A DNA stretch of 64,000 nt from an uncultured Campylobacterales bacterium (GCA_947503785.1 CANNFB010000008.1:41836-105835), one strand, 5' to 3'. Shown: positions 1-10,163, counted from the stretch's first letter. Program-made: numbers and translations. Notes: generated from the letters alone by a model not told the origin.

Positions 1-1404
1 TGGTATAAAAAAGAATCGGCATCATGGGCTGCTAATGAAGCATTCATTATGAATAGAGTTGGGGATTTAGGTCTTCTTCTTGGTATGTTCTTAATTTATT
101 GGAACTTGGGCTCTTTACAATATTCACTTGTATTTGAAAATATTGCAAGTTTAGAAACTAGTACTATTGCGTGGATTGGAATATTATTATTCGTGGGTGC
201 CATGGGTAAATCAGCACAGTTTCCATTACATACATGGCTTGCAGATGCAATGGAGGGACCAACTCCTGTTTCTGCGTTAATTCATGCTGCTACTATGGTA
301 ACAGCTGGTGTTTACTTAGTTGTAAGATCACATGAATTATATGTTTTAGTTCCTGAAGTGGGTTACGGTATTGCTTGTTTAGGTGCATTTGTTGCTATTT
401 TTGCTGCATCAATGGCTCTTGTTCATAATGATATGAAAAGAATTATTGCATATTCAACATTATCTCAACTAGGATATATGTTCGTAGCAGCTGGCCTTGG
501 TGCTTATTGGGTTGCTTTATTCCATCTTGTAACTCATGCCTTCTTTAAATCAGTATTATTTTTAGGTGCTGGTAATGTTATGCATGCTATGAATGATGAG
601 CTTGATATTAGAAAAATGGGTGGCTTGCATAGTAAAATGAAGTCTACTTCGATTATTATGACAATTGCATCTGTTGCACTTGCCGGAATTTTTCCACTTG
701 CTGGTTTCTTTTCAAAAGATAAAATCTTAGAAGCTGCCTTTAATGGTGATGCTTATTTCTTATGGCTAGTTTTATGGATAACAGCTGGTTTAACTGCCTT
801 TTATTCATTTAGATTAGTTATGAAAGTTTTCCATGGAGAACAAAACTATTCAAATGAAGATTTCCATCCTCATGAAGCAAAAGGTTTTGTAATTGCAGCA
901 ATGATTCCATTAGCTATTTTAGCTGTTATTGCTGGATGGTTTGAGCATGCATTTATTGATTTTGCTACTAAAACTTTACCTACATGGGAAGCTAGTAATA
1001 CAACATATTCAACAGTTTGGATATTAATTATTGTAACAAGTGCTGTTGCAATCGCTGGTATTGCTTATGCTGTTTACAAATATAGAAATGGTGGCTTTAG
1101 TAAAGATTGGGAAGACAAAGGTATTTATAAACTTTTAGCTAACCAGTACTATATTCCACACTTTTATGAAAATTGTATTACAAAGCCATATTACAAATTT
1201 TCAGTTTGGGTATTTGAGGTTATTGAAATAAAAATTATTGACAATACAATCGAAGGAATTGCAAGATTAATTTATAAAGCTGGTGGAAAAGCTAGACTTA
1301 TTCAATCGGGTAATTTATCATCATCATTAAGACTTATGGTTTTTGGATTAATTCTAGGATTAGTTCTAGCTTTAGTGTTATCGTTATTTGGAGGAGTTAA
1401 GTAA
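1..1404 (+). CDS. nuoL: NADH-quinone oxidoreductase subunit L, 5'-truncated by window edge
   Basis: Frame is open from base 1 (WYKKESASWAANEAFIMNRVGDLG...); proton-pumping subunit motifs (GAMGKSAQFPLHTWLADAMEGPTPVSALIHAATMVTAGVYL); followed by nuoM and nuoN. Confidence 0.96.
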   Translation, partial: WYKKESASWAANEAFIMNRVGDLGLLLGMFLIYWNLGSLQYSLVFENIASLETSTIAWIGILLFVGAMGKSAQFPLHTWLADAMEGPTPVSALIHAATMVTAGVYLVVRSHELYVLVPEVGYGIACLGAFVAIFAASMALVHNDMKRIIAYSTLSQLGYMFVAAGLGAYWVALFHLVTHAFFKSVLFLGAGNVMHAMNDELDIRKMGGLHSKMKSTSIIMTIASVALAGIFPLAGFFSKDKILEAAFNGDAYFLWLVLWITAGLTAFYSFRLVMKVFHGEQNYSNEDFHPHEAKGFVIAAMIPLAILAVIAGWFEHAFIDFATKTLPTWEASNTTYSTVWILIIVTSAVAIAGIAYAVYKYRNGGFSKDWEDKGIYKLLANQYYIPHFYENCITKPYYKFSVWVFEVIEIKIIDNTIEGIARLIYKAGGKARLIQSGNLSSSLRLMVFGLILGLVLALVLSLFGGVK

Positions 1405-2931
1405 ATGGAAAATATCTTATCTATGCTGATATTTTTTCCAGCAGTAGCTGCTACTGTAGGATTTATGATTCACAAAGATTCTATGAGACAATTTGGTGTA
1501 GTTGTTACTATTGTTGAGTTTGTATTAGCTCTTTTATTATGGTATCACTTCGACAGTGATGTTGCACAAATGCAATTTGTTCAAACATTACCATTGATTA
1601 GCTCTTATGGTATTAATTATGTAGTTGGAGTTGATGGTGTATCATTATTCTTAGTTATTATGATTACATTTATGACTATGATTGCAGTAATTGGACTTAC
1701 AGAGAAAAAGGCAGTTAAAAACTTAATGATTACAATCCTTTACCTTGAAATGACAATGGTAGGGGTATTTGTATCTTTAGATTTAATTATGTTCTATATT
1801 TTCTGGGAATTAACACTTATTCCAATGTTTTATATCATTGGATTTTGGGGAGCTGAAAAAAGATTCCATGCAGCCATTAAATTCTTCTTATATACATTTA
1901 TAGGTTCTTTAATTATGCTTATTGGTATGTTATATTTTGGATATATTTACCACGAAACTACAGGTGTTTGGAGCTTCAATTTACTTGATTGGTATAGTGT
2001 TGTTTTACCATTTGATGTTCAATTATGGTTATTTATTGCATTTTTCTTTGGATTTGCTGTAAAAGTACCTATGTTTCCTTTCCATACTTGGTTACCTCTT
2101 GCACATAGTCAGGCGCCAACTATTGGATCTATTGTTTTAGCAGCTGTATTATTAAAAATGGAAACTTATGGATTTATTAGATTTTCTCTTCCATTATTTC
2201 CAGATGCAAGTGTATACTTTATGCCATTTATGGCGACACTAGGAATCATTGCTATTATTTATACGGCAATGGTTGCCTATGCACAAGAAGATATGAAACA
2301 AATGATTGCATATTCTTCAATTTCACATATGGGTGTAATTATTCTTGGAGTATTTGCATTAAATGCTGAAGGAATTACAGGAGCTGTATTTTTGATGATT
2401 GGACATGGTATTGTTTCAGGAGCACTGTTTATGAGTGTTGGTGTGCTTTATGATAGAAGAAAAACTAAGATGATTAAAGAGTTTGGTGGATTAGCAAAAA
2501 ATATGCCAATGTTCGCACTGGTTTATGCAGTTGTTCTAATGGCTTCTATTGGATTACCTTTAACAATTGGCTTTGTTGGTGAGTTTTTATCATTACTTGG
2601 ATTCTTTAAAGTTTCTCCAATCTTAACATTTATAGCATCTCTTACTATTGTATTAAGTGCTGTTTATATGTTAGCAATGTATAAAAGAACATTCTTTGGT
2701 GAATTAATAAAAGAAGAAAATAAAGAAATGAAAGATATTCATGGACGTGAACTGATAGCTTTAGGATCACTTGTATTTTTAATTATATCTTTAGGTATTT
2801 ACCCAAAAGTTATATTAGAACCTCTTGATGTTTCTGTTAAAAAAGTTATAAAAATTATGGATGTAAAATCTGTAGAAGAAAGAACAAAAGAAAGACTTCG
2901 TTCTTTAAATTCAATTGGGGAGGTTAAATAA
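1405..2931 (+). CDS. nuoM: NADH-quinone oxidoreductase subunit M
   Basis: 508 aa; FWELTLIPMFYIIGFWG, KVPMFPFHTWLPLAHSQAPTIGSIVLAAVLLKMETYG; operon position. Confidence 0.97.
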   Translation: MENILSMLIFFPAVAATVGFMIHKDSMRQFGVVVTIVEFVLALLLWYHFDSDVAQMQFVQTLPLISSYGINYVVGVDGVSLFLVIMITFMTMIAVIGLTEKKAVKNLMITILYLEMTMVGVFVSLDLIMFYIFWELTLIPMFYIIGFWGAEKRFHAAIKFFLYTFIGSLIMLIGMLYFGYIYHETTGVWSFNLLDWYSVVLPFDVQLWLFIAFFFGFAVKVPMFPFHTWLPLAHSQAPTIGSIVLAAVLLKMETYGFIRFSLPLFPDASVYFMPFMATLGIIAIIYTAMVAYAQEDMKQMIAYSSISHMGVIILGVFALNAEGITGAVFLMIGHGIVSGALFMSVGVLYDRRKTKMIKEFGGLAKNMPMFALVYAVVLMASIGLPLTIGFVGEFLSLLGFFKVSPILTFIASLTIVLSAVYMLAMYKRTFFGELIKEENKEMKDIHGRELIALGSLVFLIISLGIYPKVILEPLDVSVKKVIKIMDVKSVEERTKERLRSLNSIGEVK

Positions 2932-4430
2932 TGGAACCTATTTCAATTAATATTGACTCTTTAAACTTAGGAACTTTAGCACCAATGCTTATTGCAATAA
3001 TTGGTGCAATTAGTATTTTATTAACAGATTTATTTAATAAAGAAAAACATAAATCTTTATATGTGATTTTAGTAGTATTATTTTTAACATTTGATTTATT
3101 TACTCTTCTTGCATACAATGGTAAACCTGATGGTATGTTTGATTTAATGCTTCTTGATGGTATTGCGATATTATCTCAATGTATTATTATTGTAGGTGCT
3201 ATATTATTTATATTCTTATCTTTATCAAAACTAAGATTCCAAGAGTTTAGATATGCAGAGTTTTTTGCTCTTTATTTATTTACAGTTGCAGGATTCCAGT
3301 TTATGGTAAGTTCTGATTCATTAATTCTTATTTTTCTTGGATTGGAAACTGCATCTTTATCTTTATACACAATGATTGCAATGCATAATAAGATGACATC
3401 TATTGAAGCTGCTGTTAAGTACTTTACAATGGGTGCCTTAGCCGCTGCATTCTTTGCTTTTGGTGCGATGATTTTCTATGGTCTTACTGGTACTTTAGAT
3501 TTATCACAAATGTCAGAAATTATAGTTCAAGAAAATTTCTTATCTACTGATAATTATGCAAACTATGTATTTATCTTAACTGGTTTCGTATTTATGTTCG
3601 CAGCACTTGGATTTAAATTATCTTTATTCCCATATCATGTATGGGTTCCAGATGTATATAGAGGTTCAAGTTCTGCAATGGCTGGATTTTTATCTGTAGT
3701 ACCTAAAATGGCAGGTTTTGTTGTTGCAATTAGATTCTTTGATGTATTTATTGAAAGTAACGATATTATTATTCAAACTATGCTTTATGTGACTATTGTC
3801 TTAACAATAACAGTGCCAAACTTGATAGCCTTACACCAAACGGATATAAAAAGAATGCTTGCATATTCTTCAATATCAAATGCAGGTATGGCAATGGCTG
3901 CTGTTTATATAGGTACTACACAAGCAACTTCAGCACTGTTTTTATATTGGATTTTATTTACAATAACTAACTTTGGTGCCTTTGGTATGTTATGGTTAAA
4001 TAGAGGAAAAGAATCAAAAGATTACGAATCACCATATACTTTTGAAAAATATTCAGGATTAGTTCAAATTTCACCATTTGCAGCTTCAATTCTTGCAATG
4101 TTTCTTTTCGCTCTGACAGGACTTCCACCATTTGCATTATTCTGGGGAAAAATGTATTTAGTTGCAAGTGCAGTAAATGCAGGTCAAATTGCATTAGCTG
4201 TAATTATTGTATTAAACTCTGCAATTGCTGCTTATTATTATTTAAGACCAATTTCTTATATGTTCTTAAAAGACCCAATTGAAGGTGCTGATACTAAATT
4301 TATGCAAAATGCTTCAACTCCAATGAAATCAGTAATTGGTATTTGTGTATTTCTTGCAATTATATCAGTATTAACTGTAGAACCATTACTTCAAATTATT
4401 ACTTACTACGTTACTAGCGCAGGATTTTAG
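2931..4430 (+). CDS. nuoN: NADH-quinone oxidoreductase subunit N
   Basis: 499 aa; LFPYHVWVPDVYRGSSSAMAGFLSVVPKMAGF; overlaps the nuoM stop. Confidence 0.96.
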   Translation: MEPISINIDSLNLGTLAPMLIAIIGAISILLTDLFNKEKHKSLYVILVVLFLTFDLFTLLAYNGKPDGMFDLMLLDGIAILSQCIIIVGAILFIFLSLSKLRFQEFRYAEFFALYLFTVAGFQFMVSSDSLILIFLGLETASLSLYTMIAMHNKMTSIEAAVKYFTMGALAAAFFAFGAMIFYGLTGTLDLSQMSEIIVQENFLSTDNYANYVFILTGFVFMFAALGFKLSLFPYHVWVPDVYRGSSSAMAGFLSVVPKMAGFVVAIRFFDVFIESNDIIIQTMLYVTIVLTITVPNLIALHQTDIKRMLAYSSISNAGMAMAAVYIGTTQATSALFLYWILFTITNFGAFGMLWLNRGKESKDYESPYTFEKYSGLVQISPFAASILAMFLFALTGLPPFALFWGKMYLVASAVNAGQIALAVIIVLNSAIAAYYYLRPISYMFLKDPIEGADTKFMQNASTPMKSVIGICVFLAIISVLTVEPLLQIITYYVTSAGF

Positions 4431-4436
4431 GTAAAT

Positions 4437-4467
4437 ATTCTAAGCATTTATTTTAAATGCTTAGAAT
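4437..4467 (+). terminator. Perfect 14-bp hairpin after nuoN (attctaagcattta-ttt-taaatgcttagaat)
   Basis: Read directly: 14-bp inverted repeat, 3-nt loop, 6 bp after the nuoN stop; downstream U-tract is weak. Confidence 0.7.
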
Positions 4468-4517
4468 TATTGTAAAATCTTTGTAAAAAACAAATACTTT
4501 CTATGCTTTTATTCTCT
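4437..4517 (+). repeat. Left copy of ~81-bp imperfect direct repeat flanking the SBP/kinase/regulator cassette
   Basis: Aligns ungapped to 8701-8781 with about 12 mismatches by eye; 25-bp identical core ttagaattattgtaaaatctttgta (4461-4485 and 8725-8749). Confidence 0.85.
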
Positions 4518-4640
4518 TCTTATAAAATCTTTTATAGATAAATATAGTTATTATGGATATAATATTAAAGCTTATTTATAAAAAGTAAAAATAATTTTCT
4601 TTAAAAATAATTACTTACAACCCTATAGTAAAGGATTTTT

Positions 4641-5918
4641 ATGCAAAATAACAATCGAAGAGATTTTTTAAAGCATAGTTCTAAAATTGTATTAGGTGCA
4701 GCTTGTTCAATTGGATTTCCATCAATATTAACTGCAAAAAATAAAAGACCCACGATAAAAATTGTTGGTACTCATGTAACATTACAAGAAGAAATTCGAT
4801 TAAGAGCACAAAAAGAACTAGATATAAATATAGAATTTTATCCAGGAGGAAGTGCTGAAGTTTTATTAAAAGCGACGCTAGATCCTTCCTCTTTTGATAT
4901 ATATGAACAATGGTCAAATAGTATAAAACCACTTTGGTTATCTGACTCAATTGCAGCAATAGATACAAAAAAATTAAGCTATTGGGATGAAATAAATTCA
5001 TTATCTAAAACAGGTAAAATTTCTGACAATGCAAAAATAGGATTAGGTGATTCACCTAATAAAATACTTTATATCCAAGAAGACGGAAGCTTAGGCTCAA
5101 ATCCTAGCGAAGAAATTAGTTTTATGCCTTATGTTCATAATGTAGATTCCTTTGGATACAACACAGACTTTGTTAAAGAAGGTATACATTATGAGACTGA
5201 GAGTTGGGCTTGGTTATTAGATGAAAGTTATAAAGGAAAAGTTGCATTAGTAAATGATCCAACAATTGGACTCTTTGATGCAGCGCTTGCAGTAAAGGCA
5301 AAAGGTTTAATGGATTTTAAAGATATGGGAAATATGACTATATCTGAAATAGATAAACTTTTTGACATACTAATTGATTATAAACAAAATGGTCATTTTA
5401 GAGGTGTTTGGTCTTCAGTTCCACACTCTATTGAACTAATGAGAAGTAAACAAGTTTATATTGAAAGTATGTTTTCTCCTGCGGTATCTAGTTTAAATGG
5501 ACAAGGTATCCCTTGTCGATATGCAGCTCCAAAAGAAGGATATAGAGCTTGGCATGGAGTTATGTGCCTATCAAGTAATTCAAAAAATGAACAAAAAGAA
5601 GCAGCTTATAAATATATGAATTGGTGGCTTTCAGGTTGGGCAGGGGCTCATATTGCTAAACAAGGTTATTATATATCAAATCCACAACGATCAAAACAAT
5701 ATATGACCCAAGATGAGTGGGATTACTGGTATAAGGGAAAAAAAGCAGCTTCAAATCTAAAAGGAACAGATGGTAAAATATCAGTTTTAAAAGGTCAAAT
5801 TAGAAGTGGTGGTTCTTATCAAAAAAGATTTGAAAATATATCTATTTGGAACAGTGTTATGCCAAATTATGAGTATACATTAAAAAAATGGAATGAATTT
5901 GTTCTAGCAAGAGCATAA
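4641..5918 (+). CDS. Periplasmic extracellular solute-binding protein, twin-arginine signal (PotD-like)
   Basis: N-terminal NNRRDFLKHSSKIVLGAAC Tat-like signal; binding-protein fold features; no ABC permease/ATPase genes adjacent. Confidence 0.75.
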   Translation: MQNNNRRDFLKHSSKIVLGAACSIGFPSILTAKNKRPTIKIVGTHVTLQEEIRLRAQKELDINIEFYPGGSAEVLLKATLDPSSFDIYEQWSNSIKPLWLSDSIAAIDTKKLSYWDEINSLSKTGKISDNAKIGLGDSPNKILYIQEDGSLGSNPSEEISFMPYVHNVDSFGYNTDFVKEGIHYETESWAWLLDESYKGKVALVNDPTIGLFDAALAVKAKGLMDFKDMGNMTISEIDKLFDILIDYKQNGHFRGVWSSVPHSIELMRSKQVYIESMFSPAVSSLNGQGIPCRYAAPKEGYRAWHGVMCLSSNSKNEQKEAAYKYMNWWLSGWAGAHIAKQGYYISNPQRSKQYMTQDEWDYWYKGKKAASNLKGTDGKISVLKGQIRSGGSYQKRFENISIWNSVMPNYEYTLKKWNEFVLARA

Positions 5919-5927
5919 GGTGTAAAT

Positions 5928-8228
5928 ATGATATTTCCTTCTCTAAAAATAAAAAATAAAATTTATACTCTTAGTATATTAGCTGGGATATTCTTTATTA
6001 TAATAACTATTATAACATTTCAAAGCCTTCAAAAATTGGATAATGATTTTAATGAATATACAAAAATAAATAAAAATGCAAAAAACTATATTAACATGAC
6101 AAATGAAGTTGAAAAACTAAAAAAACATGTACAAGAATTTACAGATACTGGATATAAAAATGCAGCAAAAAAAGCAAAAGATGTTTATAAAAATATACTT
6201 CCTTTATTAGAGAATAATGAATCTTTAAATTATGAAAAGTTAAATGAAAATGTAAAATCTATAAAATTTCATCTTGATAGGTTTTATCAAAATTTCTTAA
6301 AGGTTGAAAAACAAAGAAGTAAAAGAGATAAGCAAAGAATTCAAATTAGAGATTATGCTAATTTGGTAGAAAAAGAGTTAAAAGAGATTATAAATATAAC
6401 AGAAGATACAAATAAAAGAATAAAAATATTTAAGCTACATATAAAAATACTTGAAAGTGAAAAGTCAGCATTTAAATACTTCGATTCCTTAAATAATAAA
6501 TATGTGCTCAATTCAAAAAAATCTTTAAAAAATATCAAGAATGATATTGATTTATATATAAAAATAGAAAAAAATCAATTAATAAAAATTAGACTAATAA
6601 AAGCAAGGCAATATTTAGAAAAGTATTCTAATATTTTTCTAAAATCTGTACAGCATACAAAAGGATATCTTTCTCTTACTAATGTTGTAATGGCAGCAGA
6701 AGCCTATGAAATAATCTTCCATGCAGAGAGAATAAGTATACAAGCCCAAAAAACTATGGACAATATACAAAATGATTTTGATGAAAAAATCAGTCAAAAC
6801 AATAAAGAACTTATTCTGGTTTTCCTACTATTTTTTGTTATTATGATAATAACATCTATATATATTACAAAAAGTATTATTAAGCCAATTAGAATATTAA
6901 GCCAAACTTTCAACTCTTTAAGCAAAGGAAACTTAAATATAAATATTCCTGAATATACTTTAAAAGATGAAATATCTGAATTATCTGAAGCGGCTGCAAC
7001 TTTTCAAAATAAAAATATTCAAACAGTAAACCTACTTGAAAAAGCAGACAAACTAACAGCTGAGCTTTTAAATAAAGATGAACAGCTAAATGTAGCAACA
7101 CAAAGTGCTCAAATTGGTATTTGGAACTATAATTTAAAAGAAAAAAAATTAATTATTGATGAAATAATGCATTCATTATATGGAATTAAAAATGATATAA
7201 ATAGTATTTCTGATTATAATAACTGGAAAGAGTGCATACATCCACAAGATAAAGATAATGTAATATCACTATTTAAAGGATTTTTAGAGAATAATGAGAA
7301 ATTTGACACTAAATTCAAAATTATAAAAAAGGGTACAAAAGAAATTAGATATATAAAAGCTTATGCAGTATTAACAAAAGATAAAGAAGGTTCTGTTTCT
7401 CATATTATTGGTGTAAACTATGATATTACTGATTTTGAATTACTTACAAATAAATTAGAAAAAAGAGTTGAAGAGGAAGTTTATAAACAAAGAGAGCAAG
7501 AGCAAGCACTTATTCAGCAATCAAAACTAGCCTCTATGGGTGAAATGATTAGTGCTATTTCTCACCAATGGAGACAACCTTTAAATGCAGTAGCTATATA
7601 TCTTCAAGATTTAATAAGTGCTCAAAAACATGGTGAATTAGATGTTACTTACTTAAAAGAAAGTGTAACTAAATGTAGAGAACAAATAAATTATATGTCA
7701 AATACAATTGAGGATTTTAGAAATTTCTTTAATCCCGTTTCAAATAATGAAGATATGAACTTAAAAGAGATTATTAAAATATCTGTTAACTTGTTTGAAG
7801 CTCAATTAAAAAATAACTCTGTTAAAGTAAATTTTAATTTTGATGAAAAGACAGATTATACTCTGTTTGGGAATTCAAATCACTTAAAACAAGCACTTGC
7901 GAATTTACTGAGTAATTCAATTTATTCTATAAAAGATAGAGAATCAAAAGACTTGGATAAAGAGTATAGAGGAAATATTATAATTCATTTAAATAAAACT
8001 TCAAAAGCAATGATTATTGAAGTTATTGACAATGGAATAGGTATTAAAAAATCTTCATTTAATAGGGTTTTTGAACCATATTTTACAACAAAGAAACAAG
8101 GAGAAGGTTCAGGAATTGGATTATATATGACCAGAACCATTTTAGAAAAATATTTTAATGGAAAAATAAGTTTAGAAGCTTTAGAAGAAGGAGTATCTGC
8201 TAAAATTGAACTTCCAATAAATAAGTAA
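5928..8228 (+). CDS. Membrane sensor histidine kinase (helical sensor, HAMP, PAS, HisKA, HATPase)
   Basis: N-terminal TM, SIIKPIRILSQTF HAMP, LASMGEMISAISHQWRQPLNAV H-box, VIDNGIGI and GEGSGIGLYM ATP-binding motifs. Confidence 0.92.
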   Translation: MIFPSLKIKNKIYTLSILAGIFFIIITIITFQSLQKLDNDFNEYTKINKNAKNYINMTNEVEKLKKHVQEFTDTGYKNAAKKAKDVYKNILPLLENNESLNYEKLNENVKSIKFHLDRFYQNFLKVEKQRSKRDKQRIQIRDYANLVEKELKEIINITEDTNKRIKIFKLHIKILESEKSAFKYFDSLNNKYVLNSKKSLKNIKNDIDLYIKIEKNQLIKIRLIKARQYLEKYSNIFLKSVQHTKGYLSLTNVVMAAEAYEIIFHAERISIQAQKTMDNIQNDFDEKISQNNKELILVFLLFFVIMIITSIYITKSIIKPIRILSQTFNSLSKGNLNINIPEYTLKDEISELSEAAATFQNKNIQTVNLLEKADKLTAELLNKDEQLNVATQSAQIGIWNYNLKEKKLIIDEIMHSLYGIKNDINSISDYNNWKECIHPQDKDNVISLFKGFLENNEKFDTKFKIIKKGTKEIRYIKAYAVLTKDKEGSVSHIIGVNYDITDFELLTNKLEKRVEEEVYKQREQEQALIQQSKLASMGEMISAISHQWRQPLNAVAIYLQDLISAQKHGELDVTYLKESVTKCREQINYMSNTIEDFRNFFNPVSNNEDMNLKEIIKISVNLFEAQLKNNSVKVNFNFDEKTDYTLFGNSNHLKQALANLLSNSIYSIKDRESKDLDKEYRGNIIIHLNKTSKAMIIEVIDNGIGIKKSSFNRVFEPYFTTKKQGEGSGIGLYMTRTILEKYFNGKISLEALEEGVSAKIELPINK

Positions 8229-8240
8229 TTATTGGAAGTT
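8209..8240. terminator. Palindrome shared by convergent genes (aacttccaataa-N8-ttattggaagtt)
   Basis: Perfect 12-bp stem, 8-nt loop, overlapping the 3' ends of both the kinase and the response regulator. Confidence 0.75.
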
Positions 8241-8594
8241 TTCCAAAATATATTGTTCTATTTCATCAACATCAATAGGTTTATTAAAGCACTTAACATT
8301 CATTCTTTCAAGTTCAGATAATTGTTCTGACGAGGATTCCCCCGTCATAACAATAATAGGCTGAATACTAGGGAAATTCTTTTTAACCTCTTTAATCAAT
8401 TCAACACCATTCATTCGAGGCATTACAATATCACTCATAATTAAATCTACTTCTTTACTTTCACATACTTTTAAAGCGTCAATTCCATCTTCAGCAACAT
8501 AACAGTCCCTAAAGACTCTTTTAAAAATCCTTTGCATACTATGTCTAATACTTTCAATATCATCAACTATTAATAAGGACTTATCGATTTTCAT
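8229..8594 (-). CDS. Single-domain response regulator (CheY-like receiver)
   Basis: 121 aa; LLIVDDIESIRHSM, DLIMSDIVMPRMNG, PIIVMTGESS, CFNKPID; no output domain. Confidence 0.9.
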   Translation of the reverse strand: MKIDKSLLIVDDIESIRHSMQRIFKRVFRDCYVAEDGIDALKVCESKEVDLIMSDIVMPRMNGVELIKEVKKNFPSIQPIIVMTGESSSEQLSELERMNVKCFNKPIDVDEIEQYILENFQ

Positions 8595-8700
8595 ATTTGT
8601 CTCTTTCTATTTTATTACTTTCATTATATTTTAATTTAAATTAAAAAGAAGCTAAAAAATAATTTAATTCTACATACCACGTTCTAGTTTTTGCTTAAAA

Positions 8701-8781
8701 ATTCTAACTATTAATCAAAAATGGTTAGAATTATTGTAAAATCTTTGTATGAAACAAATATTTTTTATACTTTTATTCTCT
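8701..8781 (+). repeat. Right copy of ~81-bp imperfect direct repeat; includes the start of the SLT gene
   Basis: See 4437-4517; offset constant at 4264 bp. Confidence 0.85.
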
Positions 8782-9237
8782 TTTTCTTTTTTATATTCAA
8801 ATTCATTAAAACTAAATTCTAATGACATAATAATTTTAAAAAAAATAAAATCTTTAACAAATGATAAGATGATGAAATATTCACTTATGGCAATTGCTAT
8901 AAAAGAATCTTCTTTAGGTAGATATGTAATTAATGCAAAGAGTGAAGATTACGGTTTATTTCAAGCAAATATAAAAACAGTACTTAGCCGTCAAAAAGTA
9001 AAAGATAATTCATATAATAGAAGTATCTACGCACAAAAACTTATTAATGATGTGGGTTTTGCAACTGCAAATGCAATCATAGAATTAGAATATTGGCAAA
9101 GTGTACATAAAGATAACTGGTTTAAAATATGGTCTAGCTATAATACTGGATGGAAATATAAAAGTAAAACAGGTATAAATTATGCGACAAAAGTATTTGA
9201 TATTATTAAAAAACTAAAGTTAGAATATAAACTATAA
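8749..9237 (+). CDS. Secreted transglycosylase SLT-domain protein
   Basis: Signal peptide; AIAIKESSLGRYVINAKSEDYGLFQANIKTV resembles the SLT ES/GLFQ motifs. Confidence 0.7.
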   Translation: MKQIFFILLFSFSFLYSNSLKLNSNDIIILKKIKSLTNDKMMKYSLMAIAIKESSLGRYVINAKSEDYGLFQANIKTVLSRQKVKDNSYNRSIYAQKLINDVGFATANAIIELEYWQSVHKDNWFKIWSSYNTGWKYKSKTGINYATKVFDIIKKLKLEYKL

Positions 9238-9293
9238 CCAAAAAATAAACCACAACTTGCTACAATCAGTTCAATAAAAACTAAGGACTGCTT

Positions 9294-10157
9294 TTGAAAA
9301 CTATAAGTGTTGCACATTCACCTGATGCTGATGATATATTTATGTACTATGCGATTAAATTTGGCTGGGTAACTCCAAATGATGCTAAATTTACTAATAT
9401 TGCTGATGATATTGAAACATTGAATAAGGCTACGTTACAAGGTGAGTATGATATTTGTGCTATTTCATTTGCTTTATATCCTTTTGTTAAAGATGATTAT
9501 GCTTTATTAAAAACAGCAGTTTCTTTCGGTGAAGGCTATGGGCCAAAACTTATAAAGAAAAAAGGTACTAGACTTAAAAAGAATTTTAAAGTAGCACTTA
9601 GTGGTGAATTTACTACTAATGGTCTTTTATTTAAGATAGCATATCCAAATGCAAGAATTACATATATGAATTTCTTAGAAATTGAACAAGCCGTAATTGA
9701 TGGTGTTGTTGATGCTGGAGTTTTAATTCATGAATCTATTTTGAATTTTAGTGATGAGTTAGAAGTTGAGAAAGAATTATGGGATATATGGGTTGAGTTA
9801 AGTGGTGGAGATTTGCCGTTACCACTTGGTGGGATGTGTATAAGACGTTCACTCCCTCTTCATAGTGCAATTGATTATGAAAATACATTAATCAAAGCAG
9901 TTGATGTTGCAAATAAAAATAGAAAAGTATTAGCTCCTATGTTACTAGATAAAGGACTAATTAGAGTTGATGCAGATACGTTAGATACTTATTTAGATCT
10001 TTATGCAAATGATAATTCAGTTGAATTAAGTGACATTCAATATAAAGCTTTAGATAAGTTGTTTGAACTTGGATATAAAAATGGATTTTATGAAAACTTA
10101 ATAAAATCACAAGATTTTTTAATCCCTAGTCTTTATAAAGAATTAAGAGCAAAATAA
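9294..10157 (+). CDS. mqnD: 1,4-dihydroxy-6-naphthoate synthase / MqnA-MqnD family menaquinone biosynthesis protein
   Basis: SVAHSPDADDIFMYYAI start and GGDLPLPLGGMCIRR motif typical of MqnD. Confidence 0.85.
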   Translation: MKTISVAHSPDADDIFMYYAIKFGWVTPNDAKFTNIADDIETLNKATLQGEYDICAISFALYPFVKDDYALLKTAVSFGEGYGPKLIKKKGTRLKKNFKVALSGEFTTNGLLFKIAYPNARITYMNFLEIEQAVIDGVVDAGVLIHESILNFSDELEVEKELWDIWVELSGGDLPLPLGGMCIRRSLPLHSAIDYENTLIKAVDVANKNRKVLAPMLLDKGLIRVDADTLDTYLDLYANDNSVELSDIQYKALDKLFELGYKNGFYENLIKSQDFLIPSLYKELRAK

Positions 10158-10163
10158 AAAAGA

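Noticed and set aside
2924-4194. Minus-strand ORFs inside nuoN (64 and 75 aa)
   Set aside because: Low-complexity translations antisense to nuoN.
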